Below are positions 15,861-24,508 of a stretch of DNA of 36,004 nucleotides, piece after piece; the stretch's first letter is position 1; each line of letters opens with the position of its first letter. Source of the stretch: an uncultured Marvinbryantia sp. GTDB taxonomy: Bacteria > Bacillota > Clostridia > Lachnospirales > Lachnospiraceae. The stretch lies in the NCBI GenBank assembly GCA_934408725.1, contig CAKRVB010000028.1:1-36004 (forward strand), in the 5' to 3' direction. The position numbers and the translations under genes are program-made. The notes below the pieces were generated by a model. That model saw only the letters and a program-made list of their open reading frames with translations, was not told the DNA's origin and did not search any database.

Positions 15861-17216
15861 TTACTTCTTCAATCTTGGATCCAGTGCATCACGAAGTCCG
15901 TCACCGAACAGGTTCAGCGAAAGAATCATCAGACTCAGGATCACAGCCGGAATAAACAGTCTGTATGGATAAGTATTCAGTCCACTTAATGCTTCTGAAC
16001 ACATGGATCCCAGACTGGTCAGAGGTGCAGATACACCTACACCTACGAAAGAAAGGAATGACTCCAGGAAGATCGCAGACGGAATCTGAAGGAATGTGGT
16101 AGTAACGATCTGTCCGATACAGTTCGGAAGCAGATGTCTGCGGATAATTCTTCCGCCCTTTGCTCCCAGTGCTCTGGCTGCCGTTACATATTCCTGCTGC
16201 TTTAACTGCAGAATCTGTCCACGGATAATACGGCTCATGGTCACCCAGTATAACAGGCCGAAAGCGATGAACATGGAAATCAGGTTCGGTCCCAGAATCG
16301 TAACCAGCTTCTGGAAAATACCATTACCAGAATTCTGGAACTGCTCCAGTGCCGGCTTTAACGTTGCAGATAACAGCAGGATGATCAACATCTCCGGAAT
16401 GGAATAAATGATCTCTACAATTCGCTGCATCACAGTATCAACCACACCGCCACAATAACCGGAAATAGATCCGTACAAAGCACCGATCACCAGTACCAGC
16501 AGCGCTGCACAGATACCAACGGTAATGGAAACACGGGTACCTACCATAACACGTACCATGATGTCACGTCCCTGATCGTCCGTTCCGAAAATGTGTGGGA
16601 ATACCTTTTCCCCTGCCGCTTTACGTTCCAGTTCTTTATCAGAATAACCAAATGGCTTCTTCTTCAGGCCAAGTTCTTTTGCAGCCTGACTTTCTGTAAT
16701 GGTCTCTTCTTCTGCCTGGACATTATCCGCATTCACAGATGCCTGTGCACGGATTCTGGCTTCTTCTACACGGGAAAGCTTCTTACCGTTTGCCTCTGCC
16801 TCTGCTCTGGCCTGTTCAACGGCTTCATCTGGGGAAAGCACACCGGTACCGGTATGTTCTTCGATATATGCATGAATGGCCTGCTTATCTTCCAGTGAAT
16901 AATGGGAAAGTCCCAGTGCCTCAGATCCACGGATCTGCTGCTTGTAAGTATACGGCACAATCATCGGTCCGACAAATGCAAATATTGTCAGCAAAACAAT
17001 AATCCCAAGAGCTACCATGGCAACGGTATTCTTACGAAGACGTCTCCATGCATCCTTCCAGTAAGAGACACTCTTACGGTCCTGAATAAAGTTCTCTTTT
17101 TCTTCCGAAGACGCCGGTTCAAAGGCGTTCTCCGGCAGTTCCTCGTTCCACTTCATGATATCATCTGCGTTCAGCTGAAGTGAGCCAAACTTATTGTATT
17201 TCTTATTCTCTGCCAT
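15861..17216 (-). CDS. oppC: Oligopeptide ABC transporter permease OppC, long form
   Basis: 451 aa, longer than the usual 290-330. TM1 is at about residues 66-88. The next conserved element, HIFGTDDQGRDIMVRV, begins only near residue 208, so about 100 extra charged, helical residues (Ala/Glu-rich) lie in the first extracytoplasmic loop. The permease core follows with the EAA loop (YVTAARALGAKGGRIIRRHL). A long N-terminal cytosolic stretch of about 60 residues is also present. It forms the transmembrane pore with OppB, two bases upstream. GGAGGT at 8 bases supports the start. Confidence 0.92.
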   Translation of the reverse strand: MAENKKYNKFGSLQLNADDIMKWNEELPENAFEPASSEEKENFIQDRKSVSYWKDAWRRLRKNTVAMVALGIIVLLTIFAFVGPMIVPYTYKQQIRGSEALGLSHYSLEDKQAIHAYIEEHTGTGVLSPDEAVEQARAEAEANGKKLSRVEEARIRAQASVNADNVQAEEETITESQAAKELGLKKKPFGYSDKELERKAAGEKVFPHIFGTDDQGRDIMVRVMVGTRVSITVGICAALLVLVIGALYGSISGYCGGVVDTVMQRIVEIIYSIPEMLIILLLSATLKPALEQFQNSGNGIFQKLVTILGPNLISMFIAFGLLYWVTMSRIIRGQILQLKQQEYVTAARALGAKGGRIIRRHLLPNCIGQIVTTTFLQIPSAIFLESFLSFVGVGVSAPLTSLGSMCSEALSGLNTYPYRLFIPAVILSLMILSLNLFGDGLRDALDPRLKK

Positions 17217-17218
17217 CT

Positions 17219-18160
17219 CTAGTGACCTCCATTCGCCAGATTGATACGCGGGTCCACCAGTTTATAGCAAAGATCGACTACCAGGTTCATGATGATGATG
17301 AAGGTAGCCAGGAAGATCGTTGTTCCCATAATCAGTGGATAATCACGGTTCTGTATTGACTGAATAAAATATCTTCCAAGTCCCGGAATCGAGAATACCT
17401 GTTCCACTACCAGACCACCACACAGGGTAAATGCAATCTGTGGTCCAAGATAGGTAATAACCGGAATCAGCGCGTTACGAAGCGCATGTTTGAAAATAAT
17501 CTTTCCATTTTTCAGCCCTTTTGCTCTTGCTGTCTTGATATATTCCTGATTAATCGAATCCAGCATAGCTGTTCTGGTCTGTCTTGACAGATAACACATC
17601 GGATAAAATCCCAGTGCCAGACATGGCAGTACGTAGCTCTTCGCTGTACCGTCAAACAGTGCCGGGAATACCTTCACCCCCGGAATACCTCCACATAAAG
17701 TATGCAGCAAAATCGTTGCCACTACGAATCCCGGCATGGAAATACCAAGGGTACAGATAATACGAAGGAGACTGTCTACCCAGGTACCACGCTTAAATGC
17801 TGCCAGACAGCCCAGTGGCACTCCAACCAGAATTGCCCATAAAAGTGCAATAATACCGATCTTGGCAGATACCGGGAACATCTCCAGAATAATAGATAAC
17901 ACTGCTCTGTTCTTCTGCATCTTGATAGAAGTACCAAAATCTCCATGAAGGATGTTGCCAAGGTACTTCACCATCTGTACCGGAACCGGCTGATCCAGTC
18001 CGTACTTTGCATTCAATGCATCAATGGTCGCCTGAGAAGGCGATTTTTCAGACAGCCATGGATTGCCCGGTATCGCATTCATCAACAGGAATGTGAGACA
18101 GGCCACAACGAGCAGGGTAACGACTGCCATGAAAATTCTTCTAATCGTATACTTTCTCAT
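17219..18160 (-). CDS. oppB: Oligopeptide ABC transporter permease OppB
   Basis: 313 aa, six membrane segments expected. Features are the N-terminal YTIRRIFMAVVTLLVVACLT, the EAA loop EYIKTARAKGLKNGKIIFKH, and the end VDLCYKLVDPRINLANGGH typical of OppB/DppB. The ATG at 18160 follows AGGAAG; the frame extends further upstream to 18229 but the extra part is low-complexity and unlikely to be translated. It is the first gene of oppBCDFA, behind a 240-base leader with a near-consensus promoter. Confidence 0.93.
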   Translation of the reverse strand: MRKYTIRRIFMAVVTLLVVACLTFLLMNAIPGNPWLSEKSPSQATIDALNAKYGLDQPVPVQMVKYLGNILHGDFGTSIKMQKNRAVLSIILEMFPVSAKIGIIALLWAILVGVPLGCLAAFKRGTWVDSLLRIICTLGISMPGFVVATILLHTLCGGIPGVKVFPALFDGTAKSYVLPCLALGFYPMCYLSRQTRTAMLDSINQEYIKTARAKGLKNGKIIFKHALRNALIPVITYLGPQIAFTLCGGLVVEQVFSIPGLGRYFIQSIQNRDYPLIMGTTIFLATFIIIMNLVVDLCYKLVDPRINLANGGH

Positions 18161-18406
18161 CTTCTTCTTCCTCTCTTGTTTTTTGTTAGAATTCAGGGAA
18201 GATGAAAGCGCAGAAAGATCCCTGTCCACTTTGTGTCCAACAATCTGTTTTATTGTGAAACATACTACAAAAAGAATTCAGATGTTAGAAAAAGCATGCC
18301 TGATCTGTTCTGGCATGCTCCACAATTTGCCTGAATTCCCTTTTCTCTGTACTTCACTCTGCTCATATCATCCCTAAATCGTAACTTTTACATACGAATT
18401 AAGGCT

Positions 18407-18435
18407 ATTATATAATCAATTACCGGTATTGTCAA
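18407..18435 (-). promoter_or_regulatory. Promoter of the opp operon
   Basis: Minus strand TTGACA (18430-18435), 17-base spacer, TATAAT (18407-18412), a perfect consensus match. A second TTGACA lies at 18437-18442. Start is expected near 18400. Confidence 0.85.
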
Positions 18436-18471
18436 TTGTCAACAATTTACAAGAAAGCAGTACGACACAAA

Positions 18472-18499
18472 ACCTCCCGGAGTTTTCTCTCCGGGAGGT
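18472..18499 (-). terminator. Terminator of the acidic secreted protein gene
   Basis: Perfect 11-bp stem ACCTCCCGGAG / CTCCGGGAGGT with a 6-base loop and a short T-run on the minus strand, 5 bases after the stop codon. Confidence 0.75.
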
Positions 18500-18504
18500 C
18501 GCCT

Positions 18505-19323
18505 TTATGATTCTGTTGTCTCTTCTGTCGCAGTTTCTGTTGTTTCTTCTTCAGAATCTGTTTCCTGTTCTGATGCCTTTTCTTCTGTATCACCAGGTTT
18601 TTCTTCCGGTGTACTCATAACTTCGATTCTTGTCACATTGTTGTCTTTATCATAAGTAACTTTGATGATATCACCTTCTTTAATATCATCAATGGTCAGT
18701 GTTTCTTCTGGTGCTTCTTCTGGTGCTGCTTTTATATCTTCTGTTGTCTCTTCTTCCGAACTGTCTTCCGTTGCAGCTTCCTCTGAAGCTGCTTCTGCAT
18801 CTTTCTGATCTTTCTCTTCTGCCATTGGTTTCTCGCCATCTGGCTGTTCACCGTCAAACATCATACCTTTTATAATCTCTGTATCATCACTGACCGTTAC
18901 TTCCCGTTCCTCAGATGTTAATGTCAGGAAATCTTTGCTGTCAGCTTTCTCTGCTGCCTCTGGCTCTGATTCTTTCTCATCAGACTTCTCTGTATCCCTG
19001 TCCTTCTGTTCTTCCCCATCTGGTTTCTCCGGTGCTTCTCCGTCTGGCTTTTCCATGCCAGGTGCTTCATTTCTGGTACCTACCGTAAACGTAATGGCAT
19101 CTCCATCCACGCTCTTTACTTCTCCGTATACCGCATCTTCTTCTGCTACATCTTCTTTTGCATCAGTCTCAGATGTCTTTTCTGAATCAGTTTCGGCTGC
19201 TTCTGTTGTGCTTTCGGTTGCGGTCTTTGTTGTATCAGATGCATATGCGCCAATGGTTCCTCCTGCAATCAGTGATACACTAAGCATCAGTCCCATCATA
19301 GATTTCACATATTTGTTTTTCAT
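18505..19323 (-). CDS. Secreted, highly acidic low-complexity protein
   Basis: 272 aa. The signal peptide is about residues 1-29 (cleavage near AYA-SD), with no lipobox. The rest is dominated by Glu, Asp, Thr and Ser with repeated PDGE units (EKPDGEAPEKPDGEEQ; DGEQPDGEKP). Two islands look folded: VYGEVKSVDGDAITFTVGTR (with LTLTSEEREVTVSDDTEI) and TIDDIKEGDIIKVTYDKDNN. These resemble the small beta modules of DUF5666-like exported proteins; the name is uncertain. Charge suggests metal or cation binding outside the cell, which is inference. AAGGAAG precedes the ATG. It lies 80 bases after mobA and may be read through from the moa operon. No anchor is seen. Confidence 0.72.
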   Translation of the reverse strand: MKNKYVKSMMGLMLSVSLIAGGTIGAYASDTTKTATESTTEAAETDSEKTSETDAKEDVAEEDAVYGEVKSVDGDAITFTVGTRNEAPGMEKPDGEAPEKPDGEEQKDRDTEKSDEKESEPEAAEKADSKDFLTLTSEEREVTVSDDTEIIKGMMFDGEQPDGEKPMAEEKDQKDAEAASEEAATEDSSEEETTEDIKAAPEEAPEETLTIDDIKEGDIIKVTYDKDNNVTRIEVMSTPEEKPGDTEEKASEQETDSEEETTETATEETTES

Positions 19324-19404
19324 AATTGTTTGCTTCCTTTCTTTGGTTCTGGAAACAACTATAATTCCAAAATATGTTCATTCTGTGTTTACTTCATGAT
19401 GATT

Positions 19405-19995
19405 TTATGAAGATATATTATGAAATTCTTTGCATACTTTCGCATAAGTATCCGGATCATTGATATTTTGAAAATAGCTTTCTGGTGCACTGGTATGATA
19501 CAGGGAATATCCCACTGTATTTAGAAAGCGATACACAGATGATCTTCCTGACTTCAGAAAATCTGTTATTTCTTTATAAAGTCTGGCATCATATACTGCC
19601 ATCAGGGATTCTTCTTTTCCGTTATGACACAGCATAGTCACCGGTTTATCCGTTTCTTCCATAGCATAGTGCAGAAGCCTGTGTAGTTCCTCCAGTGGCA
19701 CCAGTGGCGTATCTACACCAAGTACCAGACATTTTTCTGTCTCTGCCCTTCGAAAGCAGCTCTCCAGTCCACCAAGAGGTCCCTGCCCCGGAATCCGGTC
19801 TGGTACGATCTCTTCCCTGCAATGTGTTCCACGGTAACCAGAGATCAGGATCTGCCTGGCGCCCAGTTTCCGTCCTTTTTCGATCTGTGTCTCCAGAAAT
19901 GTCTGTCCGCCCCAAAAAAGATCTGACTTCTCCCGTCCCATCCGACTGCTGGCACCACCTGCCAGCACGACCATGGTGAAATTATTTTCTGGCAC
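19405..19995 (-). CDS. mobA: Molybdenum cofactor guanylyltransferase MobA
   Basis: 196 aa. The nucleotidyltransferase signature VVLAGGASSRMGREKSDL is intact, followed by GPLGGLESC and the metal-binding VDTPLVP. It transfers GMP from GTP to Mo-molybdopterin, forming the (bis-)MGD cofactor used by formate dehydrogenases. It probably starts at GTG (19995) with GGGAGG at 9 bases, overlapping the mog gene by 14 bases; the internal ATG at 19974 is the alternative but would remove the first residues before LAGG. It is the last gene of the MOSC-moaC-moaA-mog-mobA unit. Confidence 0.9.
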   Translation of the reverse strand: MPENNFTMVVLAGGASSRMGREKSDLFWGGQTFLETQIEKGRKLGARQILISGYRGTHCREEIVPDRIPGQGPLGGLESCFRRAETEKCLVLGVDTPLVPLEELHRLLHYAMEETDKPVTMLCHNGKEESLMAVYDARLYKEITDFLKSGRSSVYRFLNTVGYSLYHTSAPESYFQNINDPDTYAKVCKEFHNISS

Positions 19996-20470
19996 AGTTG
20001 GCCGCCTCCCCTGTCAGAATCTGAAGGCCATGCTCCAGTGCAGGAATGATATATTCCAGGCTTTCCCTGACTGCCTTTGGGCTGCCTGGCAGGTTCACAA
20101 TCAGTGTTCCTTTCCTGATTCCTGCTGTTGCACGGCTGAGCATAGCTCTTGGTGTAATCGTCATACTATAAGCTCGCATAGCTTCCGGAATCCCCGGCAC
20201 TTCCCGCTCTATGATATCTTTGGTTGCTTCCGGCATGCAGTCCCTTGGAGAAAATCCGGTTCCTCCGGTGGTCACAATCAATTCAGCCATTTTGGCATCT
20301 GCGATTCTTGCCATTTCATCTGCCAGCATCTTTCTGTCATCCGGAAGCAAAATAGTATGTACCACTTCATAACCATTGGTCTCCAGGATCTCCCGGATCA
20401 CCGGGCCGCTTTTATCTTCTCTTTCTCCTGCATATCCAGAATCACTGGATGTAATAATTGCTGCTTTCAT
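19982..20470 (-). CDS. mog: Molybdopterin adenylyltransferase (MogA/MoaB family)
   Basis: 162 aa, single MoCF-binding domain. The family motifs are IVTTGGTGFSPRD and NLPGSPKAVRES. It activates molybdopterin by adenylation before molybdenum insertion by MoeA. Start: ATG at 20470 with GGAGGA 7 bases before; an upstream in-frame TTG at 20485 is less likely. It is 4 bases from moaA and overlaps mobA by 14 bases. MogA and MoaB cannot be told apart safely here; the activity is the same. Confidence 0.9.
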   Translation of the reverse strand: MKAAIITSSDSGYAGEREDKSGPVIREILETNGYEVVHTILLPDDRKMLADEMARIADAKMAELIVTTGGTGFSPRDCMPEATKDIIEREVPGIPEAMRAYSMTITPRAMLSRATAGIRKGTLIVNLPGSPKAVRESLEYIIPALEHGLQILTGEAANCARK

Positions 20471-20474
20471 ACTT

Positions 20475-21449
20475 TTATCCTCCAATCTGGGACATCAGCC
20501 TCTCTTCATCTGACTCTGCTTCCACAGAAGTAAAATGATGGCTCACCGGTTTTTCCCATATCACTTTCTGTATTGCTTCTGTAAGTTCTTCATCCGTACA
20601 TCCTGACCGCATCAGGCGCTTTAAGTCTGTTCCTGTCTGATACTGCAGACAGGCCTTCAGATAACCTTCTGCCGTCATCCGCACACGATTACACTGATCA
20701 CAGAACTTGTGAGTCATGGCACTGATAAATCCGATCTTTCCCTGAAATCCTTCTATTTTATAATAATGACACGGCCCATTACCATAACGCTCCGTCACCG
20801 GGGTCATAGTTCCATAAGATTTTTCCAGAATCTTACAGATCTCTTCCTCTCCCCGGAACTGAAATTCCCTGCCATACCCGATCGGCATCATCTCAATAAA
20901 CCGTACGTGGATCGGATACTGCCTCGCCAGCCCGGCTACCGCAGCCAGATTCTCCGGATCCTCCAGCACTGGCACACAGTTGATCTTTAGTCCGATCGCC
21001 GGGTACTGAAGTGCCGCTTCGATCCCTTCCAGCACCTGATTCAGGCTCTCTCTTCTGGTCACCTGTGCGAATCTGGATGCATCCAGTGTATCCAGGCTAA
21101 TATTAATATCATCGATTCCGGCTTCGAAAAGACTCTGAATCTGATCCTTTAATAACACCCCATTCGTTGTCAGTGTCACTTTCTCGATCCCATCCAGTCC
21201 TTTTAACATCTGCACCAGTGTCGCACAGTCCTTGCGGGTCAAAGGCTCTCCACCGGTCAGTTTGATCTTTCTGATACCAAGATCCGTCATACACCGGCAG
21301 ATTCTGATAATCTCATCATAGGTCAGAATCTCATTGTGAGGAATCTGCACGATGCCGTTTTCCGGCATACAATACACACATCTGAGATTGCACCGATCTG
21401 TAATGGATATCCGCAGGTAATCAATCTCTCTTCCAAATCTGTCCTTCAT
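20475..21449 (-). CDS. moaA: GTP 3',8-cyclase MoaA
   Basis: 324 aa radical SAM enzyme. The N-terminal SAM cluster motif is ITDRCNLRCVYCMPE (Cys20, Cys24, Cys27). The C-terminal second cluster is supplied by the FCDQCNRVRMT motif and a later Cys (KACL). The protein ends in Gly-Gly (SQIGG), the conserved tail needed for the reaction. It converts GTP to 3',8-cyclo-7,8-dihydro-GTP, the first step of molybdopterin synthesis. ATG at 21449 with AGGAA; one base separates it from moaC. Confidence 0.95.
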   Translation of the reverse strand: MKDRFGREIDYLRISITDRCNLRCVYCMPENGIVQIPHNEILTYDEIIRICRCMTDLGIRKIKLTGGEPLTRKDCATLVQMLKGLDGIEKVTLTTNGVLLKDQIQSLFEAGIDDINISLDTLDASRFAQVTRRESLNQVLEGIEAALQYPAIGLKINCVPVLEDPENLAAVAGLARQYPIHVRFIEMMPIGYGREFQFRGEEEICKILEKSYGTMTPVTERYGNGPCHYYKIEGFQGKIGFISAMTHKFCDQCNRVRMTAEGYLKACLQYQTGTDLKRLMRSGCTDEELTEAIQKVIWEKPVSHHFTSVEAESDEERLMSQIGG

Positions 21450-21450
21450 A

Positions 21451-21936
21451 CTATTCCTTCGGGTTTCGGTAAAGCCCGCTTTTTCCTCCGCTTTTTTCAA
21501 CCAGATGAATTCCGGTCATCTCCATAGACTTATCGATTGCCTTACACATATCGTAAATCGTCAGAAGGGCCACATTCACCCCGGTCAGTGCCTCCATCTC
21601 TACTCCGGTCTGTCCTTCCGTCTTCGCCGTACAGATTGCAGTGATCTCCAGGCGTTCCTCATCCAGTTCAAAATCTACCGAACACTTCTGGATCATCAGT
21701 GGATGACACATAGGAATCAGATGAGATGTCTGCTTCACTGCCATGATGCCTGCCACTCTGGCTACTCCCAGCACATCTCCCTTTTTCACAGTCCCCTGCT
21801 TCACTGCATCCATCACTTCCTGACAGACACGAATCTTTCCCTTTGCTATGGCAGTTCTGGAAGTGGGTATTTTTCCAGATACATCCACCATTACTGCATT
21901 CCCCTTCTGATCAAAATGATTCAGCTTATTCTCCAT
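21451..21936 (-). CDS. moaC: Cyclic pyranopterin monophosphate synthase MoaC
   Basis: 161 aa, the normal length. Conserved motifs are [29 protein letters not shown] and [20 protein letters not shown] with IYDMCKA. It converts the MoaA product into cyclic pyranopterin monophosphate. ATG at 21936 follows AGGTGAG and overlaps the MOSC gene by 11 bases. Order moaC-moaA gives direct coupling of steps one and two. Confidence 0.95.
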   Translation of the reverse strand: MENKLNHFDQKGNAVMVDVSGKIPTSRTAIAKGKIRVCQEVMDAVKQGTVKKGDVLGVARVAGIMAVKQTSHLIPMCHPLMIQKCSVDFELDEERLEITAICTAKTEGQTGVEMEALTGVNVALLTIYDMCKAIDKSMEMTGIHLVEKSGGKSGLYRNPKE

Positions 21937-22381
21937 CGGTCTCACCTGCCTGCTCTTCTACATGAATCTCATCACCTTCTGTCAGAACGCCGCCATGAAG
22001 TACTCTGGTAAAAATACCTTCCCGTGGCATGATGCAGTCTCCCATGATCTTGTAGATCTCGCATCCACTGTGGCACTGCTTGCCGATCTGAGTTACTTCC
22101 AGAAGCACATCCCCGCTTCGCAGTCTGGTGCCAACCGGAAGCATCTTCAGATCGTATCCGCTTACGATCAGATTCTCTCCAAATGCCCCATCGTCAATCG
22201 GTGCCCCCTTTGCCTTAAACTCTTCTATTTTTTCATAAGAAAGAAGGCTCACCTGACGATGCCATTTGCCGGCATGGGCATCCTTCTCAATTCCAAAGTC
22301 TTCAATCAACGTGGCACTGTGTATATTTTTCTTCTGCGTGCCTTTCCTCTCACTGATATTGACCGCCATAATCTTTCCCAT
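21926..22381 (-). CDS. MOSC domain protein
   Basis: 151 aa, single small MOSC domain. [32 protein letters not shown], a Cys pair in [12 protein letters not shown], and [14 protein letters not shown] are visible. MOSC domains are beta-barrel carriers or sulfurases associated with molybdenum cofactor; in Firmicutes stand-alone MOSC genes commonly accompany moaC and mog, but the exact reaction is undefined. ATG 22381 (GGAGG, 8 bases) is preferred over 22399. It is the first gene of the moa operon, divergent from fdhD. Confidence 0.85.
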   Translation of the reverse strand: MGKIMAVNISERKGTQKKNIHSATLIEDFGIEKDAHAGKWHRQVSLLSYEKIEEFKAKGAPIDDGAFGENLIVSGYDLKMLPVGTRLRSGDVLLEVTQIGKQCHSGCEIYKIMGDCIMPREGIFTRVLHGGVLTEGDEIHVEEQAGETDGE

Positions 22382-22503
22382 TTGATTTTCCTCCTTCATC
22401 CCCTGATTCTCTCTTCCGAAACAGTGAGATGTCTGTTATACTGTATCTATCATATCACATAGTAAACATGAATAAAAGAATAGATTTTTTGATTGGAGAA
22501 ATT

Positions 22504-23334
22504 ATGTATATTAACGAACAATACCAGAATCTGTCTTTACTGGAAAAAAAAGAATACCAATATATTGGAAGAGACGGAAACATCTGTACCGAAGAAGAAC
22601 AGGTGCTGAATGAACATGTCATGGATGTTTTTGTTAATGACCGCCTGACCATGAAGCTGATCTGCCTGCCTCAGCATCTGGCTGAACTGGTTCTGGGGAG
22701 GCTTTTGACGGAACATATCATCACTTCCACAGCGGATGTAGAGCACATCTATATCTGCGAATATGGAAAACGTGCCAAAGTCTACTTAAAAAATACAGCA
22801 GATAGAAATATTCCTCCCACAGATTCTTTTGTGGAAGTCACTCCTACCTGCTGTACCGGCAATCATATTTTAAATGACTATTTTGTTTCGGCAAACGAAC
22901 CGGAAATGCTCACACCGATCCGCTGGGAACCGGAATGGATCTTCCATATGGCTGATTCTTTTGCAGATGGTTCGCCTCTTCACAACATCACCTTTGCCAC
23001 CCATAGCTGTCTTCTGGCCAAAGAAGACCAGATTCTTTTTTCCTGCGAGGATATCGGACGTCACAATGCTCTGGACAAGGTCATCGGTTATGCTCTTCGC
23101 CATAACATTGATCTGCATCAGTGCATGGTCTATTCAAGCGGACGAATACCTACCGATATGACTATGAAAGCCATTCAGGCAGGTATTCCGGTTCTATCCA
23201 GCAAGGCTTCCCCTACTTCCGAAGCCATTGAACTGGCCAGAGAATATCATCTAACTCTGATCTGCGCAGCCAGAAGAGACCGCATGAAAGTCTTTGCCAG
23301 TCCAGATCTTTGTAGTACTTCATCCGATGTCTGA
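22504..23334 (+). CDS. fdhD: Formate dehydrogenase accessory sulfurtransferase FdhD
   Basis: 276 aa. Recognised by FSCEDIGRHNALDKVIGYAL and YSSGRIPTDMTMKAIQAGIP then VLSSKASPTSEAIELA. It passes sulfur from a cysteine desulfurase to the Mo-bisMGD cofactor of formate dehydrogenase, needed for activity. The usual CxxC around residue 116 is replaced by vicinal cysteines: TPTCCTGN (Cys116, Cys117). Start 22504: GGAGA 5 bases upstream. Divergent from the moa operon; a weak promoter (TTCCGA-17-TATACT, 22414-22442) is possible. No terminator is evident before the SPFH gene. Confidence 0.9.
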   Translation: MYINEQYQNLSLLEKKEYQYIGRDGNICTEEEQVLNEHVMDVFVNDRLTMKLICLPQHLAELVLGRLLTEHIITSTADVEHIYICEYGKRAKVYLKNTADRNIPPTDSFVEVTPTCCTGNHILNDYFVSANEPEMLTPIRWEPEWIFHMADSFADGSPLHNITFATHSCLLAKEDQILFSCEDIGRHNALDKVIGYALRHNIDLHQCMVYSSGRIPTDMTMKAIQAGIPVLSSKASPTSEAIELAREYHLTLICAARRDRMKVFASPDLCSTSSDV

Positions 23335-23392
23335 TCTGCTGCAAACACTCTTTTTATCCCAGATCTGCCACATTCATCAATGGAACTTTCCC

Positions 23393-23431
23393 TTGACTTA
23401 CAAATATTATAATGATATCATTCTGATATCA
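23393..23431 (+). promoter_or_regulatory. Promoter and tandem palindromes upstream of SPFH gene
   Basis: TTGACT (23393-23398), 17-base spacer, TATCAT (23416-23421). Two perfect 8-bp palindromes TGATATCA (23413-23420 and 23424-23431) lie 11 bp apart centre to centre, one helical turn, covering the -10 and start. The first extends to a 12-bp palindrome AATGATATCATT (23411-23422). Looks like a tandem operator. Confidence 0.55.
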
Positions 23432-23464
23432 AATAGTTTTGTGATTCCAAAGGAGGAACGTACA

Positions 23465-24508
23465 ATGACAGAAAAAATTTTATCAACCAAAAAGAATGGT
23501 ATGTTGGTAATGATTCTTACCATCTTTCTTTATGCTCTTGCTATCGGTGGCTGTATTGGATGTGGCATCGCACTGGCAAAAGGTGCCGTTCCGGTCTTTC
23601 CAGTTGTGGGTCTGGTAATCTGTTGTGCCTGGATGGCACTGGGATGGATCCTGTTTTTAGGTCTTCGGATCTTAAAACCGCAGGAAGCACTGGTACTGAC
23701 TTTATTCGGAAAGTATATTGGCACCCTGAAAGAGCCTGGATTCTACTTTGTGAATCCCTTCTGTGTCAGTGTGAACCCAGCTTCTAAGACAAAGCTCAGT
23801 CAGAGTGGGGATGTAGATACCAGTGCACAGAAAAATCTCTCTCTTTCCACATTACTTCTGAGCGGAAGCAGTTCTTCTGATACCTCACTGAGTAATAAGA
23901 AGATTTCTCTGAAGGTCATGACTCTGAACAATTCCCGTCAGAAGATCAATGACTGTCTGGGAAATCCGGTAGAGATCGGCATTGCTGTTACCTGGCGGGT
24001 GGTGGATACTGCAAAAGCAGTTTTCCATGTAGACAACTACAAGGAATATCTGTCGCTTCAGTGTGACAGTGCCCTGCGTAATATTGTCCGTCTCTATCCA
24101 TATGATACTGCACCGGATGTAGACACTACAGGAGATGGCATTGCAGATGAAGGAAGCCTGAGAGGCTCCAGTGAGATTGTGGCAGAGCGAATCCGTAATG
24201 AAATTCAGGAAAAGGTCTCCGATGCAGGTCTGGAGATCATCGAAGCCCGTATTACTTATCTGGCTTATGCATCTGAGATCGCAGCCGTCATGCTGCAGCG
24301 ACAGCAGGCATCTGCTATCATTGATGCCAGAAAAATGATCGTAGACGGTGCCGTGGGCATGGTAGAGATGGCACTGGAACAGTTAAGTGAAAAAGACGTG
24401 GTAGAACTGGATGAAGAACGTAAGGCAGCCATGGTATCGAATCTTCTGGTCGTTCTCTGTGGAAATCATGACGCCCAGCCGGTAGTCAATTCAGGAAGTC
24501 TGTATTAA
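23465..24508 (+). CDS. SPFH (stomatin/prohibitin/flotillin) domain membrane protein
   Basis: 347 aa. Two hydrophobic segments at the N-terminus (about residues 12-38 and 44-68), then the SPFH domain beginning at [20 protein letters not shown] with PGFYFVNPF, through [20 protein letters not shown] and a C-terminal helical part ([20 protein letters not shown]). Family proteins form membrane-bound oligomeric rings and organise or protect membrane proteins. ATG at 23465 with AAAGGAGG in front. The stop overlaps the start of the Arc-like gene by one base, so the two are coupled. Its link to the Mo genes on both sides is unexplained. Confidence 0.88.
   Translation: MTEKILSTKKNGMLVMILTIFLYALAIGGCIGCGIALAKGAVPVFPVVGLVICCAWMALGWILFLGLRILKPQEALVLTLFGKYIGTLKEPGFYFVNPFCVSVNPASKTKLSQSGDVDTSAQKNLSLSTLLLSGSSSSDTSLSNKKISLKVMTLNNSRQKINDCLGNPVEIGIAVTWRVVDTAKAVFHVDNYKEYLSLQCDSALRNIVRLYPYDTAPDVDTTGDGIADEGSLRGSSEIVAERIRNEIQEKVSDAGLEIIEARITYLAYASEIAAVMLQRQQASAIIDARKMIVDGAVGMVEMALEQLSEKDVVELDEERKAAMVSNLLVVLCGNHDAQPVVNSGSLY

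Larger units (their letters stand above)
18161..18504 (-). other. Gene-free stretch: opp operon promoter and leader
   Basis: No coding gene is supported in these 344 bases. They hold the terminator of the acidic-protein gene (18472-18499), the opp promoter (18407-18435) and a transcribed leader from about 18400 to the oppB start. The leader has an 8-bp hairpin AGCATGCC / GGCATGCT (18312-18319 with 18293-18300) followed by UUUUUC. GAATTCAG occurs three times (18330-18340 as the complement, 18274-18281, 18189-18198), and the first copy can pair with either of the other two. The outer pairing to the second copy is followed by UUUUUGU. This resembles an attenuator. I recognise no known riboswitch or T-box. 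Confidence 0.55.

Noticed and set aside
18161..18412. T-box or known riboswitch in the opp leader
   Set aside because: No AGGGUGGNACCGCG element or other consensus I recognise; kept as an unclassified attenuator-like leader.
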